Under the pieces are notes generated by a model. That model was not told where the DNA came from, ran no database searches, and saw nothing but the letters and a program-made list of their open reading frames with translations. A stretch of 64,000 nucleotides of DNA from Streptomyces lincolnensis (lineage in GTDB: Bacteria > Actinomycetota > Actinomycetes > Streptomycetales > Streptomycetaceae), in the NCBI RefSeq assembly GCF_001685355.1, contig NZ_CP016438.1, positions 1,736,001 to 1,800,000 on the forward strand, read 5' to 3'. The translations under genes were made by a program, and so were the position numbers. Positions 9,001-18,101 of the stretch are shown here, one piece after another. How positions within the stretch are numbered: position 1 is the first letter of the stretch; each line of letters opens with the position of its first letter.

Positions 9001-9852
9001 TTGTCCACCCCTGCTGCTCAGTACGTGCCGGGCCAGGCGTCGGCCGACGGGATCGCCGCCCGCGCCCGCGGGCTGACCAAGGCGTACGGAACGGGCGAGA
9101 CGACGGTGCTGGCCCTGGACTCGGTGGACGTCGACATCGCGCGCGGCCGGTTCACCGCGGTCATGGGCCCGTCCGGCTCCGGCAAGTCCACGATGATGCA
9201 CTGCCTGGCCGGGCTCGACACCGTCTCGGCCGGTCAGGTCTGGCTCGGCGACACCGAGATCACCGGCCTGAAGGATCGCGAGCTCACCCAGCTGCGGCGG
9301 GACCGGATCGGGTTCATGTTCCAGTCGTTCAACCTCATCCCGACCCTGAACGCGGCCGAGAACATCACGCTGCCCATGGACATCGCGGGCAAGAAACCCG
9401 ACGAGAAGTGGCTGGACCAGGTCATCGACACGCTCGGGCTGCGGGACCGGCTGCGGCACCGGCCCTCGCAGCTGTCCGGCGGGCAGCAGCAGCGGGTGGC
9501 GTGCGCCCGGGCGCTGGCCTCCCGGCCGGAACTGATCTTCGCGGACGAGCCGACCGGCAACCTCGACTCGCGCGCGGGGCTCGAAGTCCTCGGGTTCCTG
9601 CGGGAGGCCGTCGACCAGCTCGGCCAGACCGTCGTCATGGTGACCCACGACCCCGGCGCGGCCGCCCACTCCGACCTGGTGCTCTTCCTCGGGGACGGAC
9701 GGATCGTGGACGAGATGGAGCGGCCGACGGCGGAGGCGGTCCTCGAACGCCTGAAGCGCTTCGACGTCACGAAGGCCCCCTTCGACGCCCAGGGGCCTGC
9801 CCCCGGCGCGATTCCCGCCAAAGGTGACGGCCCCTCCCTCGACAAGGACTGA
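9001..9852 (+). CDS. ABC transporter ATP-binding protein (MacB/LolD type)
   Basis: 283-residue ATPase that powers an FtsX-like exporter. Walker A 'GPSGSGKST' near residue 57, Q-loop 'FMFQSFNLIPTL', signature 'LSGGQQQRVA', Walker B 'LIFADEPTGNLDS' and the H-loop 'MVTHD' are all intact. The C terminus has a 40-residue extension beyond the H-loop. The TTG at 9001 follows GGAGG by 6 bases; the frame is open further upstream but without a signal. It lies 3 bases before the permease gene, so the two form one operon. Relatives export lipids, peptides or antibiotics; the substrate is unknown. Confidence 0.9.
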   Translation: MSTPAAQYVPGQASADGIAARARGLTKAYGTGETTVLALDSVDVDIARGRFTAVMGPSGSGKSTMMHCLAGLDTVSAGQVWLGDTEITGLKDRELTQLRRDRIGFMFQSFNLIPTLNAAENITLPMDIAGKKPDEKWLDQVIDTLGLRDRLRHRPSQLSGGQQQRVACARALASRPELIFADEPTGNLDSRAGLEVLGFLREAVDQLGQTVVMVTHDPGAAAHSDLVLFLGDGRIVDEMERPTAEAVLERLKRFDVTKAPFDAQGPAPGAIPAKGDGPSLDKD

Positions 9853-9855
9853 GCC

Positions 9856-12423
9856 GTGCTGAAGGCGACGCTGAGGAGCTTTCTCGCGCACAAGGGACGC
9901 CTGGTGCTGTCCGCGCTGGCCGTGGTGCTGTCCGTGGCGTTCGTCGCGGGCAGTCTGATCTTCTCGGACACCCTGAGCCGCACGTTCGACCGGCTCTTCG
10001 CCTCGACCGCGCCGGACGTCACGGTCAGCCCGAAGGAGAACCTCGACGAGGCCATCCCGTCCGGCATGACCGCCACCGTCCCGGCCACGCTCGCCCAGCG
10101 GCTGGACCGGGTCGACGGGGTCGCCGCCGCCCGCGCGGACGTCGGGGTCGAGAACATCACGGTCGTCGACAAGGACAACGAGTCGGTGGGCCCGACCACC
10201 GGCGCCCCGACCATCGGCAGCGACTGGAACCCGACCGAGCGCACCCCCCTGGAGCTCACCTCCGGCCGCGCACCGCGCGGACCGTCCGAGGCGATGCTCG
10301 ACGCGGAGACCGCCGACGGCAAGGACGTGAAGATCGGCGACACGCTCACCGTGATCGCGGCCCCCGGCTCGTTCAAGGTCGAGATCGTCGGCATCGCCAC
10401 GTTCACCACGACCAACCCCGGTGCCGCGCTGGTCTTCCTCGACCCCGAGAGCGCGCGGGAGAAGCTGCTCGGCGACCCCGGGGCCGCCACCGGCATCTCC
10501 GTGGACGCCGCCGAGGGGGTGAGCGACGCCGAGCTCAAACAGCGGGTGGCCACCACGCTCGGCGCCGACCGCTACGACTACCGGACCGCCGACGAGCAGG
10601 CCGATTCCAGCCTCGACCAACTGGGCGGATTCCTCGACGTCATCAAGTACGTGATGCTCGGCTTCGCCGGGATCGCCGTGCTGGTCGGCGTCTTCCTGAT
10701 CGTCAACACCTTCTCGATGCTGATCGCCCAGCGCACCCGCGAACTGGGCCTGCTGCGCGCGCTGGGCGCCGACCGCCGCCAGGTCCGCCGCTCGGTCCTC
10801 ACCGAGGCGACCCTGCTGGGACTGGTCGGTTCGACCGTGGGCCTGGCCACCGGGATCGGTCTGGCGGCCGGGCTGATCGCCCTCATGAACACGCTCGGCA
10901 TGAACATCAGGACGAGCGAGATGGTGATCGGCTGGGCCACGCCCGTTGCCGCGTACGTCGTCGGGGTCGGCGTCACCTTCGTCGCCGCCTATCTGCCGGC
11001 GCGCCGGGCGGCCGGCGTCTCGCCGATGGCGGCCCTCGCCGATGCCGAGATCGCCGGCATCGGACGGCCGCTGCGGACCCGCGCGATCGTGGGCGGAACC
11101 GTCGGGGCGCTCGGCGCGGCCGCGCTCCTGGGCTGCGTCACCGCCTCGGAGACCGGGTCGGCGGCCTCGCTGCTGGCCCTCGGGATCGTGCTCACCCTGC
11201 TGGCCACCGTGATCGCCGGCCCGCTGCTGGTGCGGCCGGTGATCCGGGTCCTCGGCGGGGCCTTCCCGGCGCTGTTCGGATCGATCGGCCGGATGAGCCA
11301 GCGCAACGCCCTGCGCAACCCGCGCCGCACCGGCGCCACCGCCGCCGCGCTGATGGTGGGCCTCGCCCTGGTCGGCGGGATGTCGGTGGCGAGCGCCTCG
11401 ATGACCGACTCCTTCGACCAGCAGATCGACCAGACCCTGGGCGCCGACTACGTCATCCAGAACACCAACTTCCTGCCCTTCCCGCAGGAGGTCACCGACG
11501 CGGTCCGGGACACCGAGGGCGCCGGGCTCGTCGTACGGGCGCGGTTCACGCCCGTCGCCGTCCGGCTGCCGGACGGCGACCGGGTCGAGACGACCGCCGC
11601 GGGCTACGACCCGCAGCTCGACGAGGTCGCCAACATCACCTACGCCGAGGGCGACACCGCGGCGGCGCTCGCGGCCGGCCGGATGGCCATGGACCGGGAC
11701 TTCGCCCGCGACCACGGCGTACGGGTCGGCAGCGCGATCCCCGTGGAGTTCCAGGGCGGCCGCACCAGCGAACTGACCGTGGGCGCCCTCACCGACCAGG
11801 ACCAGGCCGAGGGATTCGGGACCCAGGGCGGTCTGTACTTCGGGCTGGGCACGCTGGAGAGGTTCGCGCCGGGCGGGCAGGACTCCGCGCTGTACGTGAA
11901 CGCCGCCTCCGGCACGAGCGCCGACGACCTGCGGACGAGCCTGGAGAAGACACTCGCCCCCTACCCGCAGGTGCAGGTGCGCGACCTCGCCGACTACAAG
12001 GAACTGGTCCACGACCAGATCGCGGTGCTGCTCTACCTCGTGTACGCGCTGCTCGGGCTCGCGATCGTCATCGCGGTGCTCGGCGTGGTCAACACCCTTG
12101 CCCTGTCGGTCGTCGAACGCACCCGGGAGATCGGCCTGCTGCGGGCCATCGGGCTGGCCCGGCGCCAGTTGCGCCGGATGATCCGGCTGGAGTCGGTGGT
12201 GATCGCGGTGTTCGGCGCGGTGCTGGGGCTGGCGCTGGGGCTGGTGTGGGGCGTGTGCACCCAGCAGGTGCTGGCGCTCCAGGGCATGAAGGCGCTGGCG
12301 ATTCCGTGGGGCACGATCGTCGCGGTGGTGGTCGGCTCGGCGGTGGTGGGTGTCGTGGCGGCGCTGCTGCCGGCACTGCGGGCGTCCCGCATGAATGTGC
12401 TGGCGGCCATCGCGCACGAGTGA
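9856..12423 (+). CDS. FtsX/MacB-family ABC transporter permease, two-module
   Basis: 855-residue membrane protein with two FtsX-type modules. Each module has a hydrophobic helix, a large extracytoplasmic domain and a three-helix bundle. The first helix is at about residues 15-37, the first domain about 38-255, and a membrane block with 'NTFSMLIAQRTRELGLLRALGA' near 290. The second domain is about 515-720, and the final block has 'NTLALSVVERTREIGLLRAIGL'. This eight-or-more helix layout is typical of Streptomyces exporters paired with a LolD-like ATPase, which is encoded 3 bases upstream. GTG start. Confidence 0.9.
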   Translation: MLKATLRSFLAHKGRLVLSALAVVLSVAFVAGSLIFSDTLSRTFDRLFASTAPDVTVSPKENLDEAIPSGMTATVPATLAQRLDRVDGVAAARADVGVENITVVDKDNESVGPTTGAPTIGSDWNPTERTPLELTSGRAPRGPSEAMLDAETADGKDVKIGDTLTVIAAPGSFKVEIVGIATFTTTNPGAALVFLDPESAREKLLGDPGAATGISVDAAEGVSDAELKQRVATTLGADRYDYRTADEQADSSLDQLGGFLDVIKYVMLGFAGIAVLVGVFLIVNTFSMLIAQRTRELGLLRALGADRRQVRRSVLTEATLLGLVGSTVGLATGIGLAAGLIALMNTLGMNIRTSEMVIGWATPVAAYVVGVGVTFVAAYLPARRAAGVSPMAALADAEIAGIGRPLRTRAIVGGTVGALGAAALLGCVTASETGSAASLLALGIVLTLLATVIAGPLLVRPVIRVLGGAFPALFGSIGRMSQRNALRNPRRTGATAAALMVGLALVGGMSVASASMTDSFDQQIDQTLGADYVIQNTNFLPFPQEVTDAVRDTEGAGLVVRARFTPVAVRLPDGDRVETTAAGYDPQLDEVANITYAEGDTAAALAAGRMAMDRDFARDHGVRVGSAIPVEFQGGRTSELTVGALTDQDQAEGFGTQGGLYFGLGTLERFAPGGQDSALYVNAASGTSADDLRTSLEKTLAPYPQVQVRDLADYKELVHDQIAVLLYLVYALLGLAIVIAVLGVVNTLALSVVERTREIGLLRAIGLARRQLRRMIRLESVVIAVFGAVLGLALGLVWGVCTQQVLALQGMKALAIPWGTIVAVVVGSAVVGVVAALLPALRASRMNVLAAIAHE

Positions 12424-12469
12424 GGGAATGGCGCCGGAGACTCAAGTCGCCTGCCGCTGAGGAGAGTTC

Positions 12470-13396
12470 ATGTCCCGTCCGTTCCGCTTCGGTGCCAGCA
12501 TGATCGTCCCCGCCCCGGCCGAGGAGTGGCGCGCCAAGTGCCGGCGCGCCGAGGAACTCGGCTACGACGTGATCCTGGTCCCCGACCATCTCGGCATGGT
12601 CGCGCCGTTCCCGGCGCTGGTCGCGGCGGCGGAGGCGACCGAGCGGCCGCGTCTGGGCACGTTCGTGCTCAACGCCGGTTTCTGGAACCCGGCGCTGCTG
12701 GCCCGCGAGGTCGCCACCACGGACGCGCTGACCGGCGGACGCCTGGAACTGGGGCTGGGCACGGGGTACGTCCGGGCGGAGCACGACTCGGCCGGGCTGC
12801 CGTACGGGTCTCCGGGCGAGCGCGTGGATCATCTGCGGCACACGATCGAGGAGTTGGACCGGCTGCTCGGCTCCCAGGAGCTCCCCCATTCTCGGCTTCG
12901 CTCGAACGGGGGGACCCCCATCCCGCGGCCGGTGCAGCGGCCCCGGGTGCCGCTCATGATCGGCGGCAACGGCGACCGCATGCTCCGCCTCACCGCCGAG
13001 CACGCCGACATCGCGGCCTTCACCGGTGCGCGTCCGGTACCGGGCGACACCACGGGCCGGCTGCTGCCGATCACCCCCGACGAACTCGACGAACGCGTGG
13101 GCAGGTACCGGGAGTCGGCCCACGGCCGCAAGGAGCCGGCCGAACTGAACCTCCTCCTCCAGATGGTGGCGATCACCGAGGACCGCGAGGCCGCCGTCCG
13201 GCCGCTCATGGAGCACGTGCCCGGCACCACCGTCGACCAGGCCCTCGACCTGCCCCTCCTGCTGGTCGGCCCCCTGGAGCAGATCGTCGACCAGGTCCTC
13301 GCCCAGCGCGAGCGGTACGGCTTCACCTATCTCACGGTCCTGGAGCCGTACATGGAGGCCTTCGCACCGGTGATGGCCGCACTGCGCGGCCGGTGA
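12470..13396 (+). CDS. LLM-class F420-dependent oxidoreductase
   Basis: 308-residue luciferase-like (bacterial luciferase TIM barrel) enzyme that would use coenzyme F420 to reduce or oxidise a small substrate. Family features are 'AEELGYDVILVPDHL', 'TFVLNAGFWNPALLAREV', 'GGRLELGLGTGYVRAEH' and 'RVPLMIGGNGDRMLRL'. Residues about 137-151 ('ELPHSRLRSNGGTPI') are encoded by a palindromic repeat (12878-12921) and look like an in-frame insertion, since relatives run directly from the preceding helix into 'PRPVQRPRVPLMIGG'. The ATG at 12470 follows GAGGAG. Substrate unknown. Confidence 0.85.
   Translation: MSRPFRFGASMIVPAPAEEWRAKCRRAEELGYDVILVPDHLGMVAPFPALVAAAEATERPRLGTFVLNAGFWNPALLAREVATTDALTGGRLELGLGTGYVRAEHDSAGLPYGSPGERVDHLRHTIEELDRLLGSQELPHSRLRSNGGTPIPRPVQRPRVPLMIGGNGDRMLRLTAEHADIAAFTGARPVPGDTTGRLLPITPDELDERVGRYRESAHGRKEPAELNLLLQMVAITEDREAAVRPLMEHVPGTTVDQALDLPLLLVGPLEQIVDQVLAQRERYGFTYLTVLEPYMEAFAPVMAALRGR
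12878..12921. repeat. REP-like palindromic element inside a coding sequence
   Basis: An imperfect hairpin with a C-run left arm (CTCCCCCATTCTCG), a GCTTCG loop and a G-run right arm (CTCGAACGGGGGG), followed by ACCCCCAT. From memory, near-identical sequences are dispersed in many Streptomyces genomes and are translated as 'LPHSRLRS-GGTP'. Here it keeps the reading frame open and adds about 15 residues to the oxidoreductase. Confidence 0.6.
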
Positions 13397-13513
13397 CCTG
13401 GGGCGTCGCCCTGAGCACCGGGTCCTTCCTCCATGCCGATCGAGGGGGACGTGGTTGACCCGTCGGGCGCGGGCACTCGGTGGGCAAAGGATTCCGGCAG
13501 CCGGAGGGACATC

Positions 13514-14086
13514 ATGAGCGCGACGGCACGGAGCTCCCACGACGATCCGGCCCGGCAGAAGAGGCTGGGCATCTACCTCAACGATCATCTGGCCGGTGCG
13601 ACGACGGGGACCGAGCTCGCCGGCCGCATGGTGCGGGAGCATCGCGGATCGACGTACGGAGACGCCCTGGAGGGTCTGGCGACGGAGATCGCGCAGGACC
13701 GGCGCGCCCTGCTGCGGCTGCTCGGGGACCTCGACATTCCGGTGCGGCGGTACAAGGTGTACGGGGCGTGGCTGGGCGAGAAGGCCGGGCGGGTGAAGCC
13801 CAACGGCCGTCTGCTGCGCCGCTCCGGCCTCACCCTGTTGATCGAGCTGGAGGCCCTGCGGCTGGGCGTCCAGGGCAAGGCGTCCCTCTGGCACGCCCTG
13901 CTCTCCGCGTCGGCACAGGACTCCCGCCTGGACGCCGACCGGCTCGAACAGCTGCTCCAGCGGGCGGACCGGCAGATCAAGACGCTGGACTCCCTGCACG
14001 CCCGGGCCGTGATGGCGGTGCTGCTCCCGTCGACGCCGTCGGACACCGCCCCGAAGACCGCCTTCGGGAAGGGCGCGCCGGCGTGA
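13514..14086 (+). CDS. conserved protein of unknown function
   Basis: 190 residues, no signal peptide or membrane segment, predicted largely helical and rich in Arg and Leu. Notable stretches are 'RLGIYLNDHLAGATTGTELA', 'DRRALLRLLGDLDIP' and a lysine-rich middle ('KVYGAWLGEKAGRVKPNGR'). It resembles a conserved actinobacterial protein of unknown function, helical-bundle-like in composition; I cannot name a domain with confidence. The ATG at 13514 has GGAGGG 7 bases upstream; an ATG further upstream at 13433 lacks one. Confidence 0.65.
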   Translation: MSATARSSHDDPARQKRLGIYLNDHLAGATTGTELAGRMVREHRGSTYGDALEGLATEIAQDRRALLRLLGDLDIPVRRYKVYGAWLGEKAGRVKPNGRLLRRSGLTLLIELEALRLGVQGKASLWHALLSASAQDSRLDADRLEQLLQRADRQIKTLDSLHARAVMAVLLPSTPSDTAPKTAFGKGAPA

Positions 14087-14152
14087 TCGCGCCCGGACGC
14101 AGCCGCGTACCCGGCGTCGGCCCTGTTCCGGCTGTCAGCCGAGGAGACCCTC

Positions 14153-14284
14153 ATGGGCTTCAATCCTCTCGAACACCAAGGCATCCCCCTCGAACGCCAG
14201 GTGCGGAGCCGGCGGGAGCTCGACGTCGAGCCCGTCGACCCCGACCACGAACCGGGTGGTCGGACGGGCCGCCGCCCTGCTTGA
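14153..14284 (+). pseudogene. short ORF, possible N-terminal gene fragment (43 aa)
   Basis: A 43-codon frame starting 'MGFNPLEHQGIPLERQ' with GAGGAG upstream and a stop just before the GNAT gene. The opening resembles, from memory, the N terminus of longer actinobacterial ferritin-like or conserved proteins ('LERQ..SWRELDVEPVDPDH'); after 'DPDHE' the similarity is lost in a Gly/Arg-rich tail. It may be the start of a gene broken by a frameshift or deletion. Evidence is thin. Confidence 0.3.
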
Positions 14285-14292
14285 CTCATGCC

Positions 14293-14718
14293 ATGAGTGA
14301 TCTGCGCATACGCCCCGCCGGCCACCCGGACATCGACGCCGTGCTCCAGTTCTGGCGCAAGGCCGCGGAAGGGACGAGCATCAGCGACGACCGGGACGGT
14401 GTGGAACGGCTGGTGACCCGCGACCCCGAGGCGCTGATCCTGGCCGAGCTCGACGGGGAACTGGTCGGCACGGTGATCGCGGGCTTCGACGGCTGGCGCT
14501 GCCATCTGTACCGGCTCGCGGTGCACCCGGACCGGCGGCGCCGGGGCATCGGCGGCGCGCTGCTCACGGCCGCCGAGGAGCGGTTCGTACGACTGGGCGG
14601 GCGCCGCGGGGACGCGATGGTGCTGACGGCCAACGAGGACGCGCACCACGCGTGGCGGGCCGCCGGGTACGCGCCGGAGGAGCGCTGGCGCCGCTGGGTG
14701 AAGCCCCTCACCGCCTGA
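14293..14718 (+). CDS. GNAT family N-acetyltransferase
   Basis: 141-residue acetyl-CoA-dependent acyltransferase. The conserved core is 'YRLAVHPDRRRRGIGGALLTAAE' containing the R/Q-x-x-G-x-G/A pyrophosphate-binding loop, then 'VLTANEDAHHAWRAAGYAPEERW', the usual C-terminal strand that aligns the substrate. The substrate is unknown; the family includes RimI-like and small-molecule acetyltransferases. Starts at ATG 14293; an alternative ATG lies at 14288 in another frame. No strong ribosome binding site is visible. Confidence 0.85.
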   Translation: MSDLRIRPAGHPDIDAVLQFWRKAAEGTSISDDRDGVERLVTRDPEALILAELDGELVGTVIAGFDGWRCHLYRLAVHPDRRRRGIGGALLTAAEERFVRLGGRRGDAMVLTANEDAHHAWRAAGYAPEERWRRWVKPLTA

Positions 14719-14865
14719 CTCCCCTCGCCCGTCCTCTTACCCTTGGTGAACCATTCGGTCCTCCGAGGAAAGGTGTGAGCCCCCGCCCATGGGCGAGCCT
14801 CCCAGTGGTACGCGAGATCGCGCGGCCCTTCCCGCTCTGTCCGATCATGGGACGGAGGTGACCCG

Positions 14866-16200
14866 ATGACCGAAGTGCTCCTGCTGTTGGTGGCGGTGCT
14901 GCTGTCGCTCGCCTGCGGCGCCTTCGTCGCCGCGGAGTTCTCGCTGACCACGGTCGAGCGCAGCGAGCTGGAGCGGGCCGTGGAGCGCGGTGAGCGGGGC
15001 GCGTCCGGCGCCCTGAAGGCCGTACGGAATCTGACGTTCCAGCTCTCCGGCGCCCAGCTCGGCATCACGGTGACGAACCTGGTCGTCGGCATGCTGTCCG
15101 AGCCGTCGATCGCCGCGCTGATCGCGGGTCCGCTGCGGTCGGCCGGTGTCTCGGACTCGGCGGCGTCCTCGCTCGCGCTGGTCCTCGGCACCGCGCTGTC
15201 GACGGTGTTCCTGATGGTCGTCGGCGAGCTGGTGCCCAAGAACTGGGCGATCTCCTCGCCGCTGGCCGTGGCCAAGCGGGTGGGCAACGCGCAGCGCTGG
15301 TTCAGCGCCGCGTTCCGGCCCTTCATCACCCATCTGAACAACACCGCCAACCGGGTCGTACGCCGTTTCGGTCTGGAGCCCGCCGAGGAGCTGGCCTCGG
15401 CCCGCGGACCGCAGGAGCTGGCCGCGCTGGCCCGGCACTCCGCCCGGGAGGGCGCCCTGGAGGCGGACACCGCCGAACTGTTCGTCCGGACGCTGAACCT
15501 CGCCGACCTGAGCGCCGAGAACGTGATGACACCGCGTGTGCAGGTCATCGCCCTGGACGCGCAGGCGACCTGCGAGGACGTGGCGAACGCGACCCGGGCG
15601 ACGGGGCTGTCCCGCTTCCCGGTCTACCGCGGCAACCTCGACTCGGTCGTCGGCATCGCCCACATCAAGGACGTCCTGGCGATCCCTGCCGGACGCCGGC
15701 CCCGCGTACCGGTGTCCGAGATCGTGCGCGAGCCGCTCCTGGTCCCGGAGTCGCTCACCGTCGACCGGCTGCTGGACCGGCTGTCCGGCAAGCGCACCAT
15801 GGCCGTCGTCATCGACGAGTACGGCGGTACGGCGGGCGTGGCCACCCTGGAGGACATCGTCGAGGAGGTCGTCGGCGAGGTACGGGACGAGCACGACCCG
15901 CACGAGACGCCCGACCTGGCCCCGGCCGGCACCGACGACGAGGGCCGCACCCTGTACTCGGCGGACGGCTCGGCCCGCATCGACCAGCTCGCCCGGGTCG
16001 GCCTGCGGGCGCCCGAAGGGCCGTACGAGACGCTGGCCGGTCTGGTGGCGGCCGAGCTCGGCCGGATCCCGGCCGTCGGCGACCGCGTCGACGTCACGGG
16101 CTGGCGGCTGGACGTGGTGGACGCCTCGGGCCGCAGGGCCGCGCGCCTGCTGCTGCACGCGCCGCCGGACGACGACCCGACTCAGAGGGAGGGCGCATGA
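14866..16200 (+). CDS. CNNM/CorC-type membrane protein with CBS pair (first of tandem)
   Basis: 444-residue 'hemolysin family' protein: an N-terminal CNNM transmembrane domain (helices near 1-25, 58-82, 98-125), the 'LSGAQLGITVTNLVVG' signature, a tandem CBS domain ('NVMTPRVQVIALDAQATCED' to 'EDIVEEVVGEVRDE') and a C-terminal CorC/HlyC domain ('LPAVGDRV'-like region 'GRIPAVGDRVDVTGW'). Related proteins take part in Mg2+ or Co2+ efflux rather than haemolysis. ATG with GGAGG upstream. Its stop overlaps the start of a paralogue (ATGA), so the two are co-translated and perhaps form a heteromer. Confidence 0.88.
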   Translation: MTEVLLLLVAVLLSLACGAFVAAEFSLTTVERSELERAVERGERGASGALKAVRNLTFQLSGAQLGITVTNLVVGMLSEPSIAALIAGPLRSAGVSDSAASSLALVLGTALSTVFLMVVGELVPKNWAISSPLAVAKRVGNAQRWFSAAFRPFITHLNNTANRVVRRFGLEPAEELASARGPQELAALARHSAREGALEADTAELFVRTLNLADLSAENVMTPRVQVIALDAQATCEDVANATRATGLSRFPVYRGNLDSVVGIAHIKDVLAIPAGRRPRVPVSEIVREPLLVPESLTVDRLLDRLSGKRTMAVVIDEYGGTAGVATLEDIVEEVVGEVRDEHDPHETPDLAPAGTDDEGRTLYSADGSARIDQLARVGLRAPEGPYETLAGLVAAELGRIPAVGDRVDVTGWRLDVVDASGRRAARLLLHAPPDDDPTQREGA

Positions 16201-17210
16201 CCGCGATCCAACTGCTGATCGGCCTGGCGACCCTCGTCGTCAACGCCTTCTTCGTCGGCGCCGAGTTCGCGCTGATCTCGGTGCGCCGCAGCCAGATCGA
16301 ACCGCACGCCGAACAGGGCGACCGGCGGGCCAAGAGCGTGCTGTGGGGCCTGCAGCACGTGTCCGCTCTGATGGCCGCCGCGCAGCTCGGCATCACCCTG
16401 TGCACGCTGGTGCTGGGTGTGGTCGCCGAGCCGGCGATCGAGCATCTGCTGGAGCCGGTGTTCCACGCGGTGGGTGTACCGGAGGGCGCCGGGCATGCCG
16501 TGTCCTTCGTGATCGCGCTGACCCTGGCGACGTATATGCACATGCTGCTCGGCGAGATGGTGCCGAAGAACATCGCGCTCGCCGAGCCGGTGCGCAGCGC
16601 GCTGCTGCTCGGCCCGCCGCTGGTCGCGCTGTCCCGCGCGCTGCGCCCGGTGATCTTCACGATCAACGCCTTCGCGAACGCCCTGCTGAAGCTGTTGCGG
16701 GTGGAGACCAGGAACGAGGTCGCGGCCACCTTCTCGGACGCCGAGCTGGCCCGGATCGTACGGGACTCCGGGGAGGCCGGCCTGATCGACGACCGCGCGC
16801 GGGAGCGGCTGCACGACGCGCTGGAACTGGGCCGCAGGCCGGTGCGGGACGTCGTGCTGCCGCTGGACCACGTCGCCTACGCGTTCCTCGGTGTCACACC
16901 CGACCGGCTGGAGGAGATGTCCGCCGAGTCCGGTTACTCCCGTTTCCCCGTGGTGGACGAGGAACGGCACATCATCGGCTACCTGCACGTCAAGGACGCC
17001 CTCGACCAGACCCCCCGGGACCGGCCGTTCCGGCGGGAGGACATGCGGGCCATCGCCCGGATCCGGGAGACGACCCCGCTGGACGACGTGCTCACGGCGA
17101 TGCGCCGCAGCCGTACGCATCTGGCGGCCGTGCAGAGCGAGGACGGGCGGCTCACCGGGCTGGTGACCATGGAGGACGTGCTGCGGGAGCTGTTCGGTCA
17201 GCCGGCGTGA
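16197..17210 (+). CDS. CNNM-type membrane protein with CBS pair (second of tandem)
   Basis: 337-residue paralogue of the preceding gene, with the same CNNM domain ('AAAQLGITLCTLVLGVVAEP', 'LLGEMVPKNIALAEP') and CBS pair ('VVLPLDHVAYAFLG' to 'LVTMEDVLRELFGQ'), but without the C-terminal CorC/HlyC domain. The pairing of one long and one short copy is common in actinobacteria and suggests a heterodimeric transport or sensing complex. ATG start inside the preceding stop codon. Confidence 0.87.
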   Translation: MTAIQLLIGLATLVVNAFFVGAEFALISVRRSQIEPHAEQGDRRAKSVLWGLQHVSALMAAAQLGITLCTLVLGVVAEPAIEHLLEPVFHAVGVPEGAGHAVSFVIALTLATYMHMLLGEMVPKNIALAEPVRSALLLGPPLVALSRALRPVIFTINAFANALLKLLRVETRNEVAATFSDAELARIVRDSGEAGLIDDRARERLHDALELGRRPVRDVVLPLDHVAYAFLGVTPDRLEEMSAESGYSRFPVVDEERHIIGYLHVKDALDQTPRDRPFRREDMRAIARIRETTPLDDVLTAMRRSRTHLAAVQSEDGRLTGLVTMEDVLRELFGQPA

Positions 17211-17291
17211 GCGGGTGCCGGTGAGGATGTGGCCGGACGTCCGGGCCGACCGACCGCCGGGTATGCGCCTCGGGATACCATTTCCGTCGCC

Positions 17292-18095
17292 ATGCAGACG
17301 AATCCCACATACACCAGCCTGGTCGCGGTCGGCGACTCCTTCACCGAGGGCATGTCGGACCTCCTGCCCGACGGCACCTACCGGGGCTGGGCCGACCTGC
17401 TCGCCGGACGGATGGCGGCCCACTCCCCCGGCTTCCGCTACGCCAATCTCGCGGTGCGCGGCAAGCTGATCGGGCAGATCGTCGCCGAGCAGGTCGAGGT
17501 GGCCGCGGCCATGCGGCCCGACGTGATCACCCTGGTGGGCGGGCTGAACGACACCCTGCGCCCCAAGTGCGACATGGGCCGGGTGCGCGCGCTGCTCACC
17601 GAGGCCGTGGAGCGGCTCGCGCCGTCCTGCGAACAGCTGGTGCTGATGCGCAGCCCGGGCCGTCAGGGCCCGGTCCTGGAGCGCTTCCGGCCGCGCATGG
17701 AGGAACTGTTCGTCTGCGTCGAGGAACTCGCCGAGAAGCACGGCGCGCTGGTCGTGGACCTCTACGGGGCGCCCTCGCTGGGTGACCCGCGGCTGTGGGA
17801 CGTGGACCGGCTGCATCTGTCGGCCGAGGGACACCGCCGGGTCGCCGAAGCGGTCTGGCAGGGGCTCGGCTACGAGCCCGAGGACACCGAGTGGCGCACC
17901 CCGCTGCCCCTGACCCCGCCACCGGGATGGACCGCCCGCCGCATCGCGGACGCCCGCTTCGCCCGGCAGCACCTGGTGCCCTGGATCGCCCGCCGCCTCA
18001 CCGGCCGCTCCTCGGGCGACGGCCTGCCCCCGAAGCGACCCGAGCTGCTGCCGTACGAGGGGCCGACGCCGCCGTCCGCGGGGCCGTCGGCGTAA
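17292..18095 (+). CDS. SGNH/GDSL hydrolase
   Basis: 267-residue SGNH-type esterase. The four blocks are visible: 'VAVGDSFTEGMSD' with the nucleophile serine, a glycine in 'LAVRGKLI', the asparagine in 'LVGGLNDT', and 'DVDRLHLSAEGHR' supplying the Asp-His pair. No signal peptide, so it is probably intracellular. No ribosome binding site precedes ATG 17292, but a TACCAT -10 box lies at 17276-17281, suggesting a leaderless or near-leaderless mRNA. Substrate unknown. Confidence 0.85.
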   Translation: MQTNPTYTSLVAVGDSFTEGMSDLLPDGTYRGWADLLAGRMAAHSPGFRYANLAVRGKLIGQIVAEQVEVAAAMRPDVITLVGGLNDTLRPKCDMGRVRALLTEAVERLAPSCEQLVLMRSPGRQGPVLERFRPRMEELFVCVEELAEKHGALVVDLYGAPSLGDPRLWDVDRLHLSAEGHRRVAEAVWQGLGYEPEDTEWRTPLPLTPPPGWTARRIADARFARQHLVPWIARRLTGRSSGDGLPPKRPELLPYEGPTPPSAGPSA

Positions 18096-18101
18096 CCGCG
18101 C

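Noticed and set aside
8815..12417. 1200-codon open frame antisense to the ABC exporter genes
   Set aside because: Composition is His/Arg/Gly-rich and mirrors the codon bias of the intact exporter genes on the other strand; no domain or ribosome binding site.
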